Source: Agathobacter sp. (GTDB lineage Bacteria > Bacillota > Clostridia > Lachnospirales > Lachnospiraceae). From it: DNA of 57,239 nucleotides. Numbering within the stretch: the first letter of the stretch is position 1; each line of letters starts with the position of its first letter. Position numbers and translations under genes: made by a program. This document shows positions 7,650 through 16,844 of this stretch, piece by piece. The stretch lies in contig JAFUPI010000021.1 of NCBI GenBank assembly GCA_017481285.1, positions 1 through 57,239 of the forward strand. The letters run 5' to 3'. Below the pieces are notes generated by a model. That model did no database searches, had not been told where the DNA came from, and worked only from the letters and a program-made list of their open reading frames with translations.

Positions 7650-9014
7650 CTATTCTCCTTGAATTCCTTTTTCTATCTTTTTATACACTGTCATTCGCAT
7701 GGTTATATAGCTTGCAAGTCCACCAATTACGTTGGAAATTGGTTCTGCCAAAAATACTCCTGTTACACCGAATCCTACCATTGGCAATAAGAGTGTCAAC
7801 GGCACTACGATAATCGCCTTACGAAGTAATGAAAAGAATATGGCATGCTTGGCATCTCCCAATGCTTGAAATGTGGACTGACCTGCAAACTGAAAGGACA
7901 TGAACACAAAACCAAAGAAGTATATCTTTAGCATTTCTACTCCTACTTCCATCATCTGCATATCGTCCGAAAATATGCCAAACCAAAACTCTGGAAAAAG
8001 CACTACCAATATCCATGCAGCCATAGTATAGGCGGTTCCTATAAATGTGTTAAAGCGAATTCCAGATTTTACTCTTGTATATGCCTTTGCTCCATAATTA
8101 AAGCTGATTACTGGCTGCGAACCGCTGATAATTCCACTGATTGGCAGATTAAATATCTCGCGTACGGAATTGGCTACCGTCATGACACCTACATAAATGT
8201 CGCCGCCATATCCTTGCAACGTAGAATTACAGACTACCTGCACCAGACAGTTTGTTCCAGACATAATAAAATTGGAAGTGCCCAGCTTGAAGATGTCTTT
8301 TGTAATATCCTTATTGATTCGAATACTCTGTATTTGAAGTGGAATAATAACCTTTTTCCCAAAAAGAAATTTTAAAACCCATATTGCCGAAACCACTTGG
8401 CTAATTACGGTTGCAAGTGCCGCCCCTGCAACACCCATATCAAACACAAAAATAAACAAAGGATCCAGTACAATATTTATAATGGCTCCAATGATAACGG
8501 AAAACATACCAATTTTTGGGAATCCCTGTGCATTGATATAACCATTCATACCAGTCGTAGTCATGGAACAAATCGTCCCAATTAGATAAATATTCAAATA
8601 CTGACTAGCATAAACAAAGGAATCTTCACTTGCTCCAAAAGCAAACAAAATGGGTTTGGAAAACACATATCCAATTGCTGTCAAAACTACGGAACTCAGC
8701 AGCAAAAGCGCAAAAGAATTACCCATAATCCTTCTTGCTTTTTCTTCATTTCCAGCACCTCGTTCCATGGAAAATAGAGGTACCCCGCCCATTCCAAACA
8801 GACCGGAAAATGCCATAATCAAGCTAACGATTGGAAAGGTTAATCCGACACCAGTTAATGCAAGACTGCTTCCATCTTCCATATGCCCTATGTAAATTCT
8901 GTCTACTACGTTGTACAAAAGCTGTACTAGTTGTGCAATTGTAAGTGGTACCGCCTGAGTGATAATACACTTCCAGACGGGGCCTTTTGAAAAATCGTTC
9001 TTTTGTGATTCCAT
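7650..9014 (-). CDS. MATE family efflux transporter
   Basis: Twelve-helix multidrug/oligosaccharide exporter type, 454 aa from the ATG at 9014 (MESQKNDFSKGPVWKCIITQAVP). The N-terminal PLTIAQLVQLLYNVVDRIYIGH motif and the two MatE repeats are clear. An extension to 9059 would run into the -10 box and is unlikely. It probably uses an Na+ or H+ gradient; substrate unknown. First gene of a three-gene operon. Confidence 0.92.
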   Translation of the reverse strand: MESQKNDFSKGPVWKCIITQAVPLTIAQLVQLLYNVVDRIYIGHMEDGSSLALTGVGLTFPIVSLIMAFSGLFGMGGVPLFSMERGAGNEEKARRIMGNSFALLLLSSVVLTAIGYVFSKPILFAFGASEDSFVYASQYLNIYLIGTICSMTTTGMNGYINAQGFPKIGMFSVIIGAIINIVLDPLFIFVFDMGVAGAALATVISQVVSAIWVLKFLFGKKVIIPLQIQSIRINKDITKDIFKLGTSNFIMSGTNCLVQVVCNSTLQGYGGDIYVGVMTVANSVREIFNLPISGIISGSQPVISFNYGAKAYTRVKSGIRFNTFIGTAYTMAAWILVVLFPEFWFGIFSDDMQMMEVGVEMLKIYFFGFVFMSFQFAGQSTFQALGDAKHAIFFSLLRKAIIVVPLTLLLPMVGFGVTGVFLAEPISNVIGGLASYITMRMTVYKKIEKGIQGE

Positions 9015-9047
9015 GTTGTCACTCTTTTCTATGAATAAACTAACTTC

Positions 9048-9056
9048 ATTATACCA
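9048..9056 (-). promoter_or_regulatory. Extended -10 promoter of the MATE operon
   Basis: TGGTATAAT on the minus strand, 34 nt before the ATG at 9014. No good -35 box is present because the expected site falls in the argS terminator stem; the TG extension compensates. Confidence 0.6.
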
Positions 9057-9065
9057 CATTCTAAT

Positions 9066-9090
9066 AAAAAGGGAGCGATTTCTCGCTCCC
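9066..9090 (-). terminator. Terminator of argS
   Basis: 8-bp stem GGGAGCGA/TCGCTCCC (9071-9090) with a 4-nt loop, then TTTTT on the minus strand. Confidence 0.85.
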
Positions 9091-9110
9091 TATCCATTAA
9101 ATCTTATTTA

Positions 9111-10904
9111 TTACATTCTCTCTGGTGCTTCAAAACCAAGCATATCAATGCATGTTTCAAGCACACTCTTGGTTAAGCAAAGCAAACCGATGTATGCTTT
9201 CTGTGCTGCTTCGTTTTCTTCGGAAAGAATCTTAGTTCCATGATAGAAGCCGTTGAATGCATTTGCAAGTTCGTAAATATATGCACAGATTTTGTGTGGT
9301 GCACTTTCTTCGTATGCATTTTCTACCACAGCGTTGAAACGAGAAAGAACTAACATAAGGTCTTTTTCGTGTTCGTTGTGAGCAGCTTCCATTGCACCAA
9401 GGCAATCTGCGATAGATTTGCCAGTTGCTTCGTATTTTCCAAGGATGGATTTGATACGAACGATGGTGTAAAGGATGTATGGACCTGTATTTCCTTCGAA
9501 GGATGTGAATCTTTCGATATCGAAAATGTAGTCCTTGCTTGCCTGGTTGGAAAGATCACCGTATTTAATTGCTGCTAATGCAATCTTTCTTGCAGTATCC
9601 TGTGCTTCTTCCATAGAAATGTCGAGATTTTCTTTAGTCTTCTGATTTTCCAAAATCTTCTTTAACATTTCCTCGTAGATTTCTTCTAATAAGTATTCCA
9701 GACGCATAACTCCGCCATCACGGGTTTTGAATGGCTTGCCATCTTTTCCGTTCATGGTACCGAAACCGATATGAGTCAGTTCTGTTTCTGGTTTTACGAT
9801 GCCTGTTTTCTTTGCACAACGGAATACCTGTTTAAAGTGAAGTTCCTGACGCTTGTCTGTAATGTAGATGATAGACTCTGGATTGTAGTCTTCCATACGC
9901 ATAACAAGTGTAGCAAGGTCTGTGGTACTGTAAAGAGATGCTCCGTCCGATTTTAAAATGATACATGGAGGAATTTCCTTTGTATCAGTTTCTTCTGCAA
10001 CATCTACTACCAATGCGCCTTCGCTTTCATAAGCAAATCCACCATCTTTTAATTTCGCAACCATATCTGGAATATATGGCTGTGCATCAGATTCGCCCTT
10101 CCAAAGTTCGAAATCTACGTTTAATTTTTCATAGTTTTTCTTAAGGTCAGTTACAGACACATTGAGGATGTGTGCAAGTAATGCACGATAACCTCTTCTG
10201 CCCTGCTGCAATTCATTTGTCGCTGCAAGAGCTGCTTCTTTATAAGCTTCATCTTCTTTTGATTTACCGCTGGCGGTTGGATAGATTTCTTCTAACTCAG
10301 CAATGGTAAATGGTGCTTCTTCTGGATATTCACCTTCGTAAGCTTCATCGAAATAAACAAGCTCTGGTTTACGAAGTTTAAGTTCTGTGATGATAAGTCC
10401 CATCTGAAGACCCCAGTCTCCCAAATGAACATCCCCAATCATTTCGTGACCTACGAATTTACCAATACGTTTTACACTTTCACCAATGATGGCAGAACGA
10501 AGATGTCCTACGTGAAGTGGTTTTGCTACGTTTGGTCCGCCGTAGTCAATCATGATAGTCTTTGGATTTTCTACTTTAGAGCAGCCGAAGCGTCCTTCAT
10601 CTGCCTGCATATCGTTCATGTATTTTGCAAGATATGCATCATCTATTTTTAAGTTTAAAAAGCCTGGTTTAACAGATTCCACCATTGAGAACATTTCATT
10701 TCCAGATAACAATTCTGCAATTTTATCAGAAATCATAAATGGCGCACATTTGTATTCCTTGGCAGCTGCCATGGCACCATTACACTGATATTCACAAAGG
10801 TCTGGTCTGTTTGAGAGCGTAACCCTTCCGTACTTCTCGTCGTAGCCACATTCTACGAATGCTTTGGTTACTTCTTCTGAAATTAAATCAAGTAATTTTT
10901 TCAT
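9111..10904 (-). CDS. argS: Arginine--tRNA ligase
   Basis: Class I aminoacyl-tRNA synthetase charging tRNA-Arg, 597 aa. Near residue 125 the segment GGPNVAKPLHVGHLRSAIIGES holds the HIGH-type signature (HVGH). The segment FGTMNGKDGKPFKTRDGGVM matches the KMSK-equivalent loop of ArgRS, and the C-terminal helical anticodon-binding domain ends FEAPERM. It follows queT by 9 nt on the same strand, so it is probably cotranscribed with it. Confidence 0.95.
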   Translation of the reverse strand: MKKLLDLISEEVTKAFVECGYDEKYGRVTLSNRPDLCEYQCNGAMAAAKEYKCAPFMISDKIAELLSGNEMFSMVESVKPGFLNLKIDDAYLAKYMNDMQADEGRFGCSKVENPKTIMIDYGGPNVAKPLHVGHLRSAIIGESVKRIGKFVGHEMIGDVHLGDWGLQMGLIITELKLRKPELVYFDEAYEGEYPEEAPFTIAELEEIYPTASGKSKEDEAYKEAALAATNELQQGRRGYRALLAHILNVSVTDLKKNYEKLNVDFELWKGESDAQPYIPDMVAKLKDGGFAYESEGALVVDVAEETDTKEIPPCIILKSDGASLYSTTDLATLVMRMEDYNPESIIYITDKRQELHFKQVFRCAKKTGIVKPETELTHIGFGTMNGKDGKPFKTRDGGVMRLEYLLEEIYEEMLKKILENQKTKENLDISMEEAQDTARKIALAAIKYGDLSNQASKDYIFDIERFTSFEGNTGPYILYTIVRIKSILGKYEATGKSIADCLGAMEAAHNEHEKDLMLVLSRFNAVVENAYEESAPHKICAYIYELANAFNGFYHGTKILSEENEAAQKAYIGLLCLTKSVLETCIDMLGFEAPERM

Positions 10905-10913
10905 AACAGCCTC

Positions 10914-11426
10914 CTAATTATTCTTAAATATTATATTTTTGTATGGAAGTAATGCGTTTAACAATACTCCACCTAACACACACACTGAGATGATTTCACC
11001 GACTCCTACAGTAACTGCAAAATATGGAATCGCCCAATCTACACCATTAAATTCCCATGTAATACCGTACCCATATCGAAGCACACAAGGTATTATAATC
11101 GCATTAGCAATCACCGGCGGAAAGGTCATCAAAACCTTATGCTTACGCAAAAGATATGTGCCAATAGCACCAATTAAGGTTGCTAAACTACCAAACAACA
11201 CATCCCAAATCGCTGCTCCTGTCAAAAGGTTTGCAATCCAGCATCCAATCGTAAGGCCTGGAACCGCCGCCACTGTGAAAAATGGCAATATGCAAAGTGC
11301 CTCCGAAAAACGCACCTGTATCGCGTAATTCGCCAACCCAAAAGCATTTGCGACCATAGTAAGCACTACATACAATGCTGCTATAATGGCGGCCTGTGTC
11401 ATAATCGTTACATTTTTGTTTCTCAT
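10914..11426 (-). CDS. queT: QueT family transporter (preQ1/queuosine precursor ECF S component)
   Basis: 170-aa membrane protein with about six hydrophobic helices, starting MRNKNVTIMTQAAIIAALYVVLT. The sequence YAIQVRFSEALCILPFF and GCWIANLLTGAAIWDVLFGSLATLIGA are typical of the QueT (DUF988) family of energy-coupling-factor substrate binders that import queuosine precursors. ATG 11426 follows AAGGAG; the longer frame to 11477 would run through the riboswitch. The riboswitch-like leader supports the substrate. No queuosine synthesis gene lies nearby, so salvage is likely. Confidence 0.85.
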   Translation of the reverse strand: MRNKNVTIMTQAAIIAALYVVLTMVANAFGLANYAIQVRFSEALCILPFFTVAAVPGLTIGCWIANLLTGAAIWDVLFGSLATLIGAIGTYLLRKHKVLMTFPPVIANAIIIPCVLRYGYGITWEFNGVDWAIPYFAVTVGVGEIISVCVLGGVLLNALLPYKNIIFKNN

Positions 11427-11436
11427 ATTTATTTGT

Positions 11437-11477
11437 CTCCTTAGTTTTGATTTGAGTGAGGATGGTTTCGAACTCAC
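11437..11477 (-). promoter_or_regulatory. Probable preQ1 class I riboswitch
   Basis: On the minus strand GTGAG (11473-11477) and CTCAC (11456-11460) enclose the 12-nt loop TTCGAAACCATC. The A-rich tail AAAACTAA (11441-11448) runs into the AAGGAG ribosome binding site of queT. This matches the small H-type pseudoknot of preQ1-I, in which ligand binding hides the ribosome binding site. Just upstream is a separate 7-bp inverted repeat at 11487-11503 of unknown role. Confidence 0.7.
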
Positions 11478-11577
11478 TTTTATTTTGACAAAGTTTCTTT
11501 GTCACATAGCTTGAAAATTTTAACATAGGATTGTGGAAATTGCAACCCAATTAGCTTCTCTAGACTACTCTTTCTTA

Positions 11578-11605
11578 TTGCGTTTTGTGGGAATTAAGCT
11601 ATAAT
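11578..11605 (+). promoter_or_regulatory. Sigma-A-type promoter of the hydrogenase gene
   Basis: TTGCGT (11578-11583), 16 bp, TATAAT (11600-11605); the gene starts 40 nt further on behind AAAGGAG. Confidence 0.7.
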
Positions 11606-11645
11606 AAAATTAGTTTTAAAATTACTATCCCAAAGGAGATTTGCT

Positions 11646-13094
11646 ATGTATGCAGATGAAAATGTAATTAAAATTAAGCACGACGTATTATACCACGTCG
11701 CAAAATTAGCTTTTGAAGATGAATTGGATGCAAAAAGAGATTCCATTGCATTTGAATTAATTCCTGGACCTACACCAAAATTCCGTTGTTGTGTCTACAA
11801 AGAACGAGAAATCATCCGCCAGCGTGTCCGCTTGGCAGAAGGAAAAGCACCCGGTCCTATTGACGATGGAAATGTCATCCAAGTGATAAGTTCCGCCTGT
11901 GAAGACTGTCCTATTTCTACATATACGGTTACTGAAAACTGTCAGAACTGTCTTGGTAAAGCATGTATTCACGCATGTAATTTCGGTGCCATCACTCCAG
12001 GCCGATACCGTTCTCATATTGATGCCTCTAAATGTAAAGAATGTGGCAAATGTGCACAGGCCTGTCCATACAATGCTATCGCTCATTTAAAACGCCCATG
12101 TAAATTTGCATGTCCTGTAGATGCGATTACAACCGATGAGTATGGTCTTTCTGTTATTGATCGTTCCAAGTGTATCAGCTGTGGCAAATGTATTCACAGT
12201 TGTCCATTCGGTGCCATTGGTTCCAAAACTTTTATCGTAGACGTTATTAATGCTTTAAAATCTGGCAAAAAAGTATATGCCATGGCTGCCCCAGCTACCG
12301 AAGGTCAATTCGGACCACTGATTACTATGGCAAGCTGGAAAAAGGCTATGCTGGAATTAGGATTTGAAGATTTCTATGATGTAAGTCTAGGTGCTGATAT
12401 GACGGCTGCATATGAAGCAGAGGAATGGGCAGAAAGTTACAAAGAAGGGAAGAAAAAAGTAACCTCCTGCTGTCCAGCATTTGTAAATATGGTTCGTTTG
12501 CATTATCCTGAATTGGCAGATTGTGTGTCTACTACCATCTCACCTATGTGTGCCGTTTCTCGTTTAATTAAGGCAAGAGACCCTGAAGCAGTTACTGTAT
12601 TCATTGGACCATGTGTAGCGAAAAAATCTGAAGTTGTAGACCAGAAAATCGAAGGTAACGCAGACTATGTCCTTACCTATTCAGAAATCCGTGCGATTAT
12701 GAAAGCCAAAGATATTGCTCTTATGCCTGTAGAAGACACCGAACAGATTGGTTCCGTACATGGCAAACGCTTTGCGGCTTCTGGTGGCGTTACTGCAGCT
12801 GTATTACAAAGCTTAAAAGAATCGAAAGATGAAATCGATGCTAAGGTTTGTGTTGCAAATGGAGCTGCTGAATGTAAGAAAGCACTTCTCTTACTTAAAG
12901 TTGCCAAATTACCTGAAGACTTTATCGAAGGTATGATTTGTGAAGGTGGTTGCGTAGGCGGACCAAGTCGATTTAATGATCCGATGAAATCAAAAAAGAC
13001 ACGCGACGCAATGCTCTTAAAAGCAGATGAACGTGGGATTCATGAAAACCTAGAAAACTATGATATGAATTCCTTCTCAATGCATCGCAAATAA
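11646..13094 (+). CDS. [FeFe] hydrogenase (group B type)
   Basis: Cytoplasmic iron-only hydrogenase, 482 aa, making or using H2 with ferredoxin-like partners. The N-terminal half has CEDCPISTYTVTENCQNC and two further 4Fe-4S ferredoxin motifs (about residues 80-190). The three H-cluster signatures follow: TSCCPAF near 273, GPCVAKKSE near 321, and CEGGCVGGPSRF near 431. These variants fit the B-type hydrogenases rather than the classical HydA form with MPCxxKK. It is monocistronic with its own promoter and terminator. The HydE/HydG/HydF maturases are encoded about 2.5-6 kb away on the other strand. Confidence 0.9.
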   Translation: MYADENVIKIKHDVLYHVAKLAFEDELDAKRDSIAFELIPGPTPKFRCCVYKEREIIRQRVRLAEGKAPGPIDDGNVIQVISSACEDCPISTYTVTENCQNCLGKACIHACNFGAITPGRYRSHIDASKCKECGKCAQACPYNAIAHLKRPCKFACPVDAITTDEYGLSVIDRSKCISCGKCIHSCPFGAIGSKTFIVDVINALKSGKKVYAMAAPATEGQFGPLITMASWKKAMLELGFEDFYDVSLGADMTAAYEAEEWAESYKEGKKKVTSCCPAFVNMVRLHYPELADCVSTTISPMCAVSRLIKARDPEAVTVFIGPCVAKKSEVVDQKIEGNADYVLTYSEIRAIMKAKDIALMPVEDTEQIGSVHGKRFAASGGVTAAVLQSLKESKDEIDAKVCVANGAAECKKALLLLKVAKLPEDFIEGMICEGGCVGGPSRFNDPMKSKKTRDAMLLKADERGIHENLENYDMNSFSMHRK

Positions 13095-13112
13095 TAATAG
13101 ATTATAAATAAC

Positions 13113-13151
13113 AAAACTGCCAGTAGCTTAATGCTACTGGCAGTTTTTATT
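13113..13151 (+). terminator. Terminator of the hydrogenase gene
   Basis: 12-bp perfect stem (13116-13127 with 13133-13144), TTAAT loop, then TTTTATTTT. Confidence 0.9.
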
Positions 13152-13188
13152 TTAACTTTAGGCTTTCTTTTAAAATATTCTTCCTGTC

Positions 13189-13217
13189 GTATAAAATTCT
13201 CTAAATCTGCAAAAACT
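13189..13217 (+). promoter_or_regulatory. Candidate SigF/SigG promoter of sigG
   Basis: GTATA (13189-13193), 15 bp, GCAAAAACT (13209-13217), which resembles the forespore consensus GYATA-N15-GGnnAnAnT with one mismatch at a conserved position. Expected from the biology of sigG but based on short motifs only. Confidence 0.4.
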
Positions 13218-13259
13218 CTTGTATAGAAAAATTTACTATTTTATATACAGGAGGCTTCC

Positions 13260-14036
13260 ATGGGCACATACAAAGTAGATATCTGCGGGGTCAATACCTC
13301 AAAACTTCCGATACTGAAAGAAGACGAAAAAGAAGAATTATTTCGACGCATCAAAGCTGGCGACATGGAAGCAAGGGAAACCTATATCCAAGGCAACCTG
13401 CGACTTGTACTCTCCGTTATTCGCCGCTTTTCCAATCACAATGAAAATCTTGATGACCTGTTTCAAATCGGCTGTATCGGACTAATGAAATCCGTAGATA
13501 ATTTTGATCCAACCATCGGAGTCAAATTTTCCACCTATGCGGTTCCAATGATTATCGGTGAAATACGACGTTATCTGCGCGACAACAGTTCTTACCGAAT
13601 TCCTCGCTCTCTGCGAGATACCGCATACAAAGCCATCCATGCAAAAGAAATGCTTTCTCGCAACTCCTTCCACGAACCTACTCTCGATGAAATTTCCAAA
13701 GAATGTGAAATCCCAAAAGAAGATATTATCTATGCCCTGGATGCCATCCAGACTCCCTTAAGTCTCTACGATCCGGTTTATACCGATAGCGGAGACACCC
13801 TTTATGTGATGGACCAGATTTCAGACAAGAAAAACAAAGAAGAAAACTGGATTGAAGACCTCTCCCTCTCTTCTGCCATGGAGCAGCTGAATGACAGAGA
13901 TGAACAGATTATAAGACTACGCTTTTTTGAAGGAAAAACTCAGATTGAGGTTGCGGAACAAATTCATATTTCTCAAGCACAGGTTTCTCGATTAGAAAAG
14001 AATGCACTAAAAAGCATGCGCACCTATTTAACATAA
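13260..14036 (+). CDS. sigG: RNA polymerase sporulation sigma factor SigG
   Basis: Late forespore sigma factor, 258 aa. The diagnostic start is KVDICGVNTSKLPILKEDE. Region 2 is around RLVLSVIRRFSNHNENLDDLFQIG, region 3 includes RYLRDNSSYRIPRSLRDTAYK, and region 4 ends with the helix-turn-helix QIEVAEQIHISQAQVSRLEKNAL. ATG follows CAGGAGG. In many Clostridia sigG directly follows sigE, but here it stands alone about 16 kb away on the opposite strand. Confidence 0.96.
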   Translation: MGTYKVDICGVNTSKLPILKEDEKEELFRRIKAGDMEARETYIQGNLRLVLSVIRRFSNHNENLDDLFQIGCIGLMKSVDNFDPTIGVKFSTYAVPMIIGEIRRYLRDNSSYRIPRSLRDTAYKAIHAKEMLSRNSFHEPTLDEISKECEIPKEDIIYALDAIQTPLSLYDPVYTDSGDTLYVMDQISDKKNKEENWIEDLSLSSAMEQLNDRDEQIIRLRFFEGKTQIEVAEQIHISQAQVSRLEKNALKSMRTYLT

Positions 14037-14037
14037 A

Positions 14038-14061
14038 AAAAGTGGCATTTCTGCCACTTTT
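14038..14061. terminator. Bidirectional terminator between sigG and the EamA gene
   Basis: 10-bp stem AAAAGTGGCA/TGCCACTTTT with a 4-nt loop and T-runs on both strands. It serves the convergent sigG and 14088-14999 genes. Confidence 0.85.
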
Positions 14062-14087
14062 CTTTATTATATTGATTCAAAGTTATT

Positions 14088-14999
14088 TTATTCACCTTCC
14101 AAAACTGCAAGCATTAATATACCAACAATAATGATACCAATAAACAAATACTGCTTCTTTGTAAGCTTTTCTTTTAAGAAAATTCTAGATAACAACAATG
14201 AAACAACACATACACTTGAAAGAATTGGTGCCGCAATAGCCCCATTTCCACTCATCGCATATACATATGTCAACTGTCCTGCTGTTTCACAAACAGCAGC
14301 AATTATCTTGTCTCCCTGTTTTGGTAATTCGAACTTCACACGTTTCACTTTCATGAAAACAAATAATATTAAACCAACAATTGCAAAAGTCAATTCATAA
14401 GAAACATTTGCTACTAATTCGATGTTCTCTTCTGTTATACCGATTAATGGGCTTGTCTCCATTTCCAGGAAGAAAATATCTAAGAAACTTCCCAATGCAT
14501 CAATAATTGCATAACAGAATGGCATTGCAAATGCTACAATAGCCAGTCTTTTTCCTAATTTCTGACTTCTATTTACTTCAGCACTACGTTCTGTGCGGCT
14601 TACTCCTATAATACCGATAACAATCACTGCAATCGCAAACCAAACTGCAGGTGCAATGCTTTCGCCCAGGAAAAACACACACATGAGAGAACACATTGCT
14701 CCAGCGGTGTTTTCAATTGGGTCTGCTAAAGATTCTTCAATAAATCTAATTCCAAAAAATGAACATGCCATAGACAATATGTAACACAACGAAACAGGTA
14801 AATAGGCAATTAAATTCATTGGGTCATATGCTATATCAGAAGTCAATAATGTAAATATTGCATGAATTCCCATTACTGCCCCAACTAAAACGCATACTCT
14901 TAGATGATCATATTTGCAATTCTCATGTGAACCTTTTTTATAAAAAAGTTCTGCTGCACCCCATAATAAAGTTGTTACAAGGGTAAAAAATAACCACAT
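14088..14999 (-). CDS. EamA-type (DMT superfamily) transporter
   Basis: 303 aa with ten hydrophobic helices in two EamA-like repeats (about residues 1-135 and 150-300). The N-terminal WLFFTLVTTLLWGAAELFYKKGS and the late ASVCVVSLLLSRIFLKEKLTKKQ-type segment are typical of drug/metabolite exporters. ATG follows AAAGGAGG. It lies 32 nt downstream of bioY on the same strand, so it may be the last gene of the hyd-bioY run. Substrate unknown. Confidence 0.85.
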   Translation of the reverse strand: MWLFFTLVTTLLWGAAELFYKKGSHENCKYDHLRVCVLVGAVMGIHAIFTLLTSDIAYDPMNLIAYLPVSLCYILSMACSFFGIRFIEESLADPIENTAGAMCSLMCVFFLGESIAPAVWFAIAVIVIGIIGVSRTERSAEVNRSQKLGKRLAIVAFAMPFCYAIIDALGSFLDIFFLEMETSPLIGITEENIELVANVSYELTFAIVGLILFVFMKVKRVKFELPKQGDKIIAAVCETAGQLTYVYAMSGNGAIAAPILSSVCVVSLLLSRIFLKEKLTKKQYLFIGIIIVGILMLAVLEGE

Positions 15000-15031
15000 A
15001 AAATCCTCCTTTTGATAAAACTCTTATCATT

Positions 15032-15565
15032 TTAATTTAAAACTTTATTTAAGGCTACTCCGACCATAGAAGCCATCACACATTTGATGATGTCTCCCAG
15101 TATAAATGGCAATGAAACTGTCGCAAAAGCGGCTGAAACATTCCCACCATTATGTAAACACATAACAATCATGGCACATATGTGCTGAATTGGCATTCCT
15201 ACTAAAATAGATACCAAGCAGTATCTTGCAAAGGAATTTTTCTTACCTCGTAGCTGACTTATCGCAATTACTGCAAAAAGAAAGCCAAAATAAAAGCCTC
15301 CTGTTGGCCCAAAAAGTTTCGCTGGTCCTGCTGTCCCTGCCGAAAATACAGGTAGCCCAATCAGTCCCATAAGCAGATACATCAATATGGTAATTCCTGC
15401 TTCCTTTGGCTTTAATATCAATCCAATCAAATTTACCACAATCGTATGCATACTAATTACGATAGGCGTAAATGGCAGTGGTACAACTAAAAAAGAAGTT
15501 ACACATAAAATTGCCACACATAATGCAATCTTTGTAAGATTCTTTGTTTTAAGTGTTGTATTCAT
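15032..15565 (-). CDS. bioY: Biotin transporter BioY
   Basis: 177-aa integral membrane S component of a biotin ECF transporter with six helices. Signature segments are VPLPFTPIVISMHTIVVNLIGLILKPKEAG and LFGPTGGFYFGFLFA. No bioMN or ECF genes are adjacent, so it may use a shared energising module. It sits 23 nt after hydF in the same direction. Confidence 0.92.
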   Translation of the reverse strand: MNTTLKTKNLTKIALCVAILCVTSFLVVPLPFTPIVISMHTIVVNLIGLILKPKEAGITILMYLLMGLIGLPVFSAGTAGPAKLFGPTGGFYFGFLFAVIAISQLRGKKNSFARYCLVSILVGMPIQHICAMIVMCLHNGGNVSAAFATVSLPFILGDIIKCVMASMVGVALNKVLN

Positions 15566-15588
15566 TTTTCTAATACCTTTTCCAATTT

Positions 15589-16806
15589 TTACATAGATAT
15601 TTTATCCAGTATTCCCGTAAGATGAGCAATTGTCACTCCATAATTCGTCATTGGTATCTTTTGCTCTTTTGCTCTTTCAATACGACTCATAACATAACGT
15701 CGGTTAAACATACAGCCACCGCACTGGATAATCAAATCATAGTCCCTCAAATCCATTGGAAAATCTGTGCCACTTACGATATCCACCTTCAAATTCATTC
15801 CATAACGTTTTCTCAGCATATTCGGAATTTTCACACGTCCAATGTCCTCTGTAAGCGGTGCATGAGTGCAACACTCTGCAATCAGCACGCGTGAGTTCAC
15901 TGTCAAGGAATCGATTGCCTTTGCTCCCTCAATGTAATAAGGCAAATCCCCTTTATATGCTGCAAACAGGACCGAAAATGAGGTCAACATACTTTCCTCA
16001 GGCTTGTTTTCATATACTTCCTGAAACACCTGAGAGTCTGTGATAATTAATTTTGGTGGCTTCAATTCCTGAATCAAGGCCTTTTTCATTTTATCTGGCG
16101 TTACTGAAATGACAATGCATTTCTTATCTAAAAGCTCACGGATGGTCTGCACCTGTGGCAAAATAAGTCTCCCTTTTGGTGCCTGTGCATCCTGTGGCAT
16201 AACCAGCATGACTACATCGTCTTCTCCTACCAAATCCCCCGTAATAAATGGAAGTTCGAAGTTCTCTGGCATTTTACGCACCAGTGACTCTTTGACTGCT
16301 TCCATTCCTTCACCAGACTTGGCATTAATAATAATTGGAGAAACTTTTAATTCATTTTCTATTTCTTTTACACAGGTTACGATGTCAGAGTCCATTGCCT
16401 TATTTAGCAACACAACAACAGGAATCTTCTTTGAAAGAAAATAATTATACCATTCTTTCTCTTCCGATAAATCTATTTCTTGGGCTGTCGTAACACACGA
16501 TTGGGGCATGGCAATCACCAAGATTGCCATATCACACTTGTCCGCTGCCTGACGGGTCTTTTCGGTTCTCGCTTCTCCCAGCACCGTAATATCATCAAAA
16601 CCTGCTGTATCGATGAATACACATGGTCCCAGTGGGGCGATCTCCATGGCCTTTGTCACCACATCTGTGGTAGTCCCAGCTACGTCCGATACGATGGAAA
16701 CCTCTTGACCTGTAAAAGTATTCAAAAATAAAGATTTTCCGCTATTTACTTTTCCAAAAATCCCAATGTGCAAACGATTGGCACTTGGTGTAGCGTTCAA
16801 ACTCAT
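15589..16806 (-). CDS. hydF: [FeFe] hydrogenase maturation GTPase HydF
   Basis: Scaffold GTPase on which the 2Fe subcluster of the H-cluster is assembled before transfer to the hydrogenase. A Walker A motif GKVNSGKS lies near residue 20. G-domain motifs DTAGF and NKAMD follow. The C-terminal cluster ligands are in CCTHAPLTED and CGGCMFNRRYVMSR. ATG 16806 (MSLNATPSANRLHIGIFG) follows GAGGGA; the longer frame begins at a TTG. It is third in the order hydE-hydG-hydF. Confidence 0.95.
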   Translation of the reverse strand: MSLNATPSANRLHIGIFGKVNSGKSLFLNTFTGQEVSIVSDVAGTTTDVVTKAMEIAPLGPCVFIDTAGFDDITVLGEARTEKTRQAADKCDMAILVIAMPQSCVTTAQEIDLSEEKEWYNYFLSKKIPVVVLLNKAMDSDIVTCVKEIENELKVSPIIINAKSGEGMEAVKESLVRKMPENFELPFITGDLVGEDDVVMLVMPQDAQAPKGRLILPQVQTIRELLDKKCIVISVTPDKMKKALIQELKPPKLIITDSQVFQEVYENKPEESMLTSFSVLFAAYKGDLPYYIEGAKAIDSLTVNSRVLIAECCTHAPLTEDIGRVKIPNMLRKRYGMNLKVDIVSGTDFPMDLRDYDLIIQCGGCMFNRRYVMSRIERAKEQKIPMTNYGVTIAHLTGILDKISM

Positions 16807-16844
16807 GTTACATTCCCTCAAACATCATTTGTAACATCAATATC

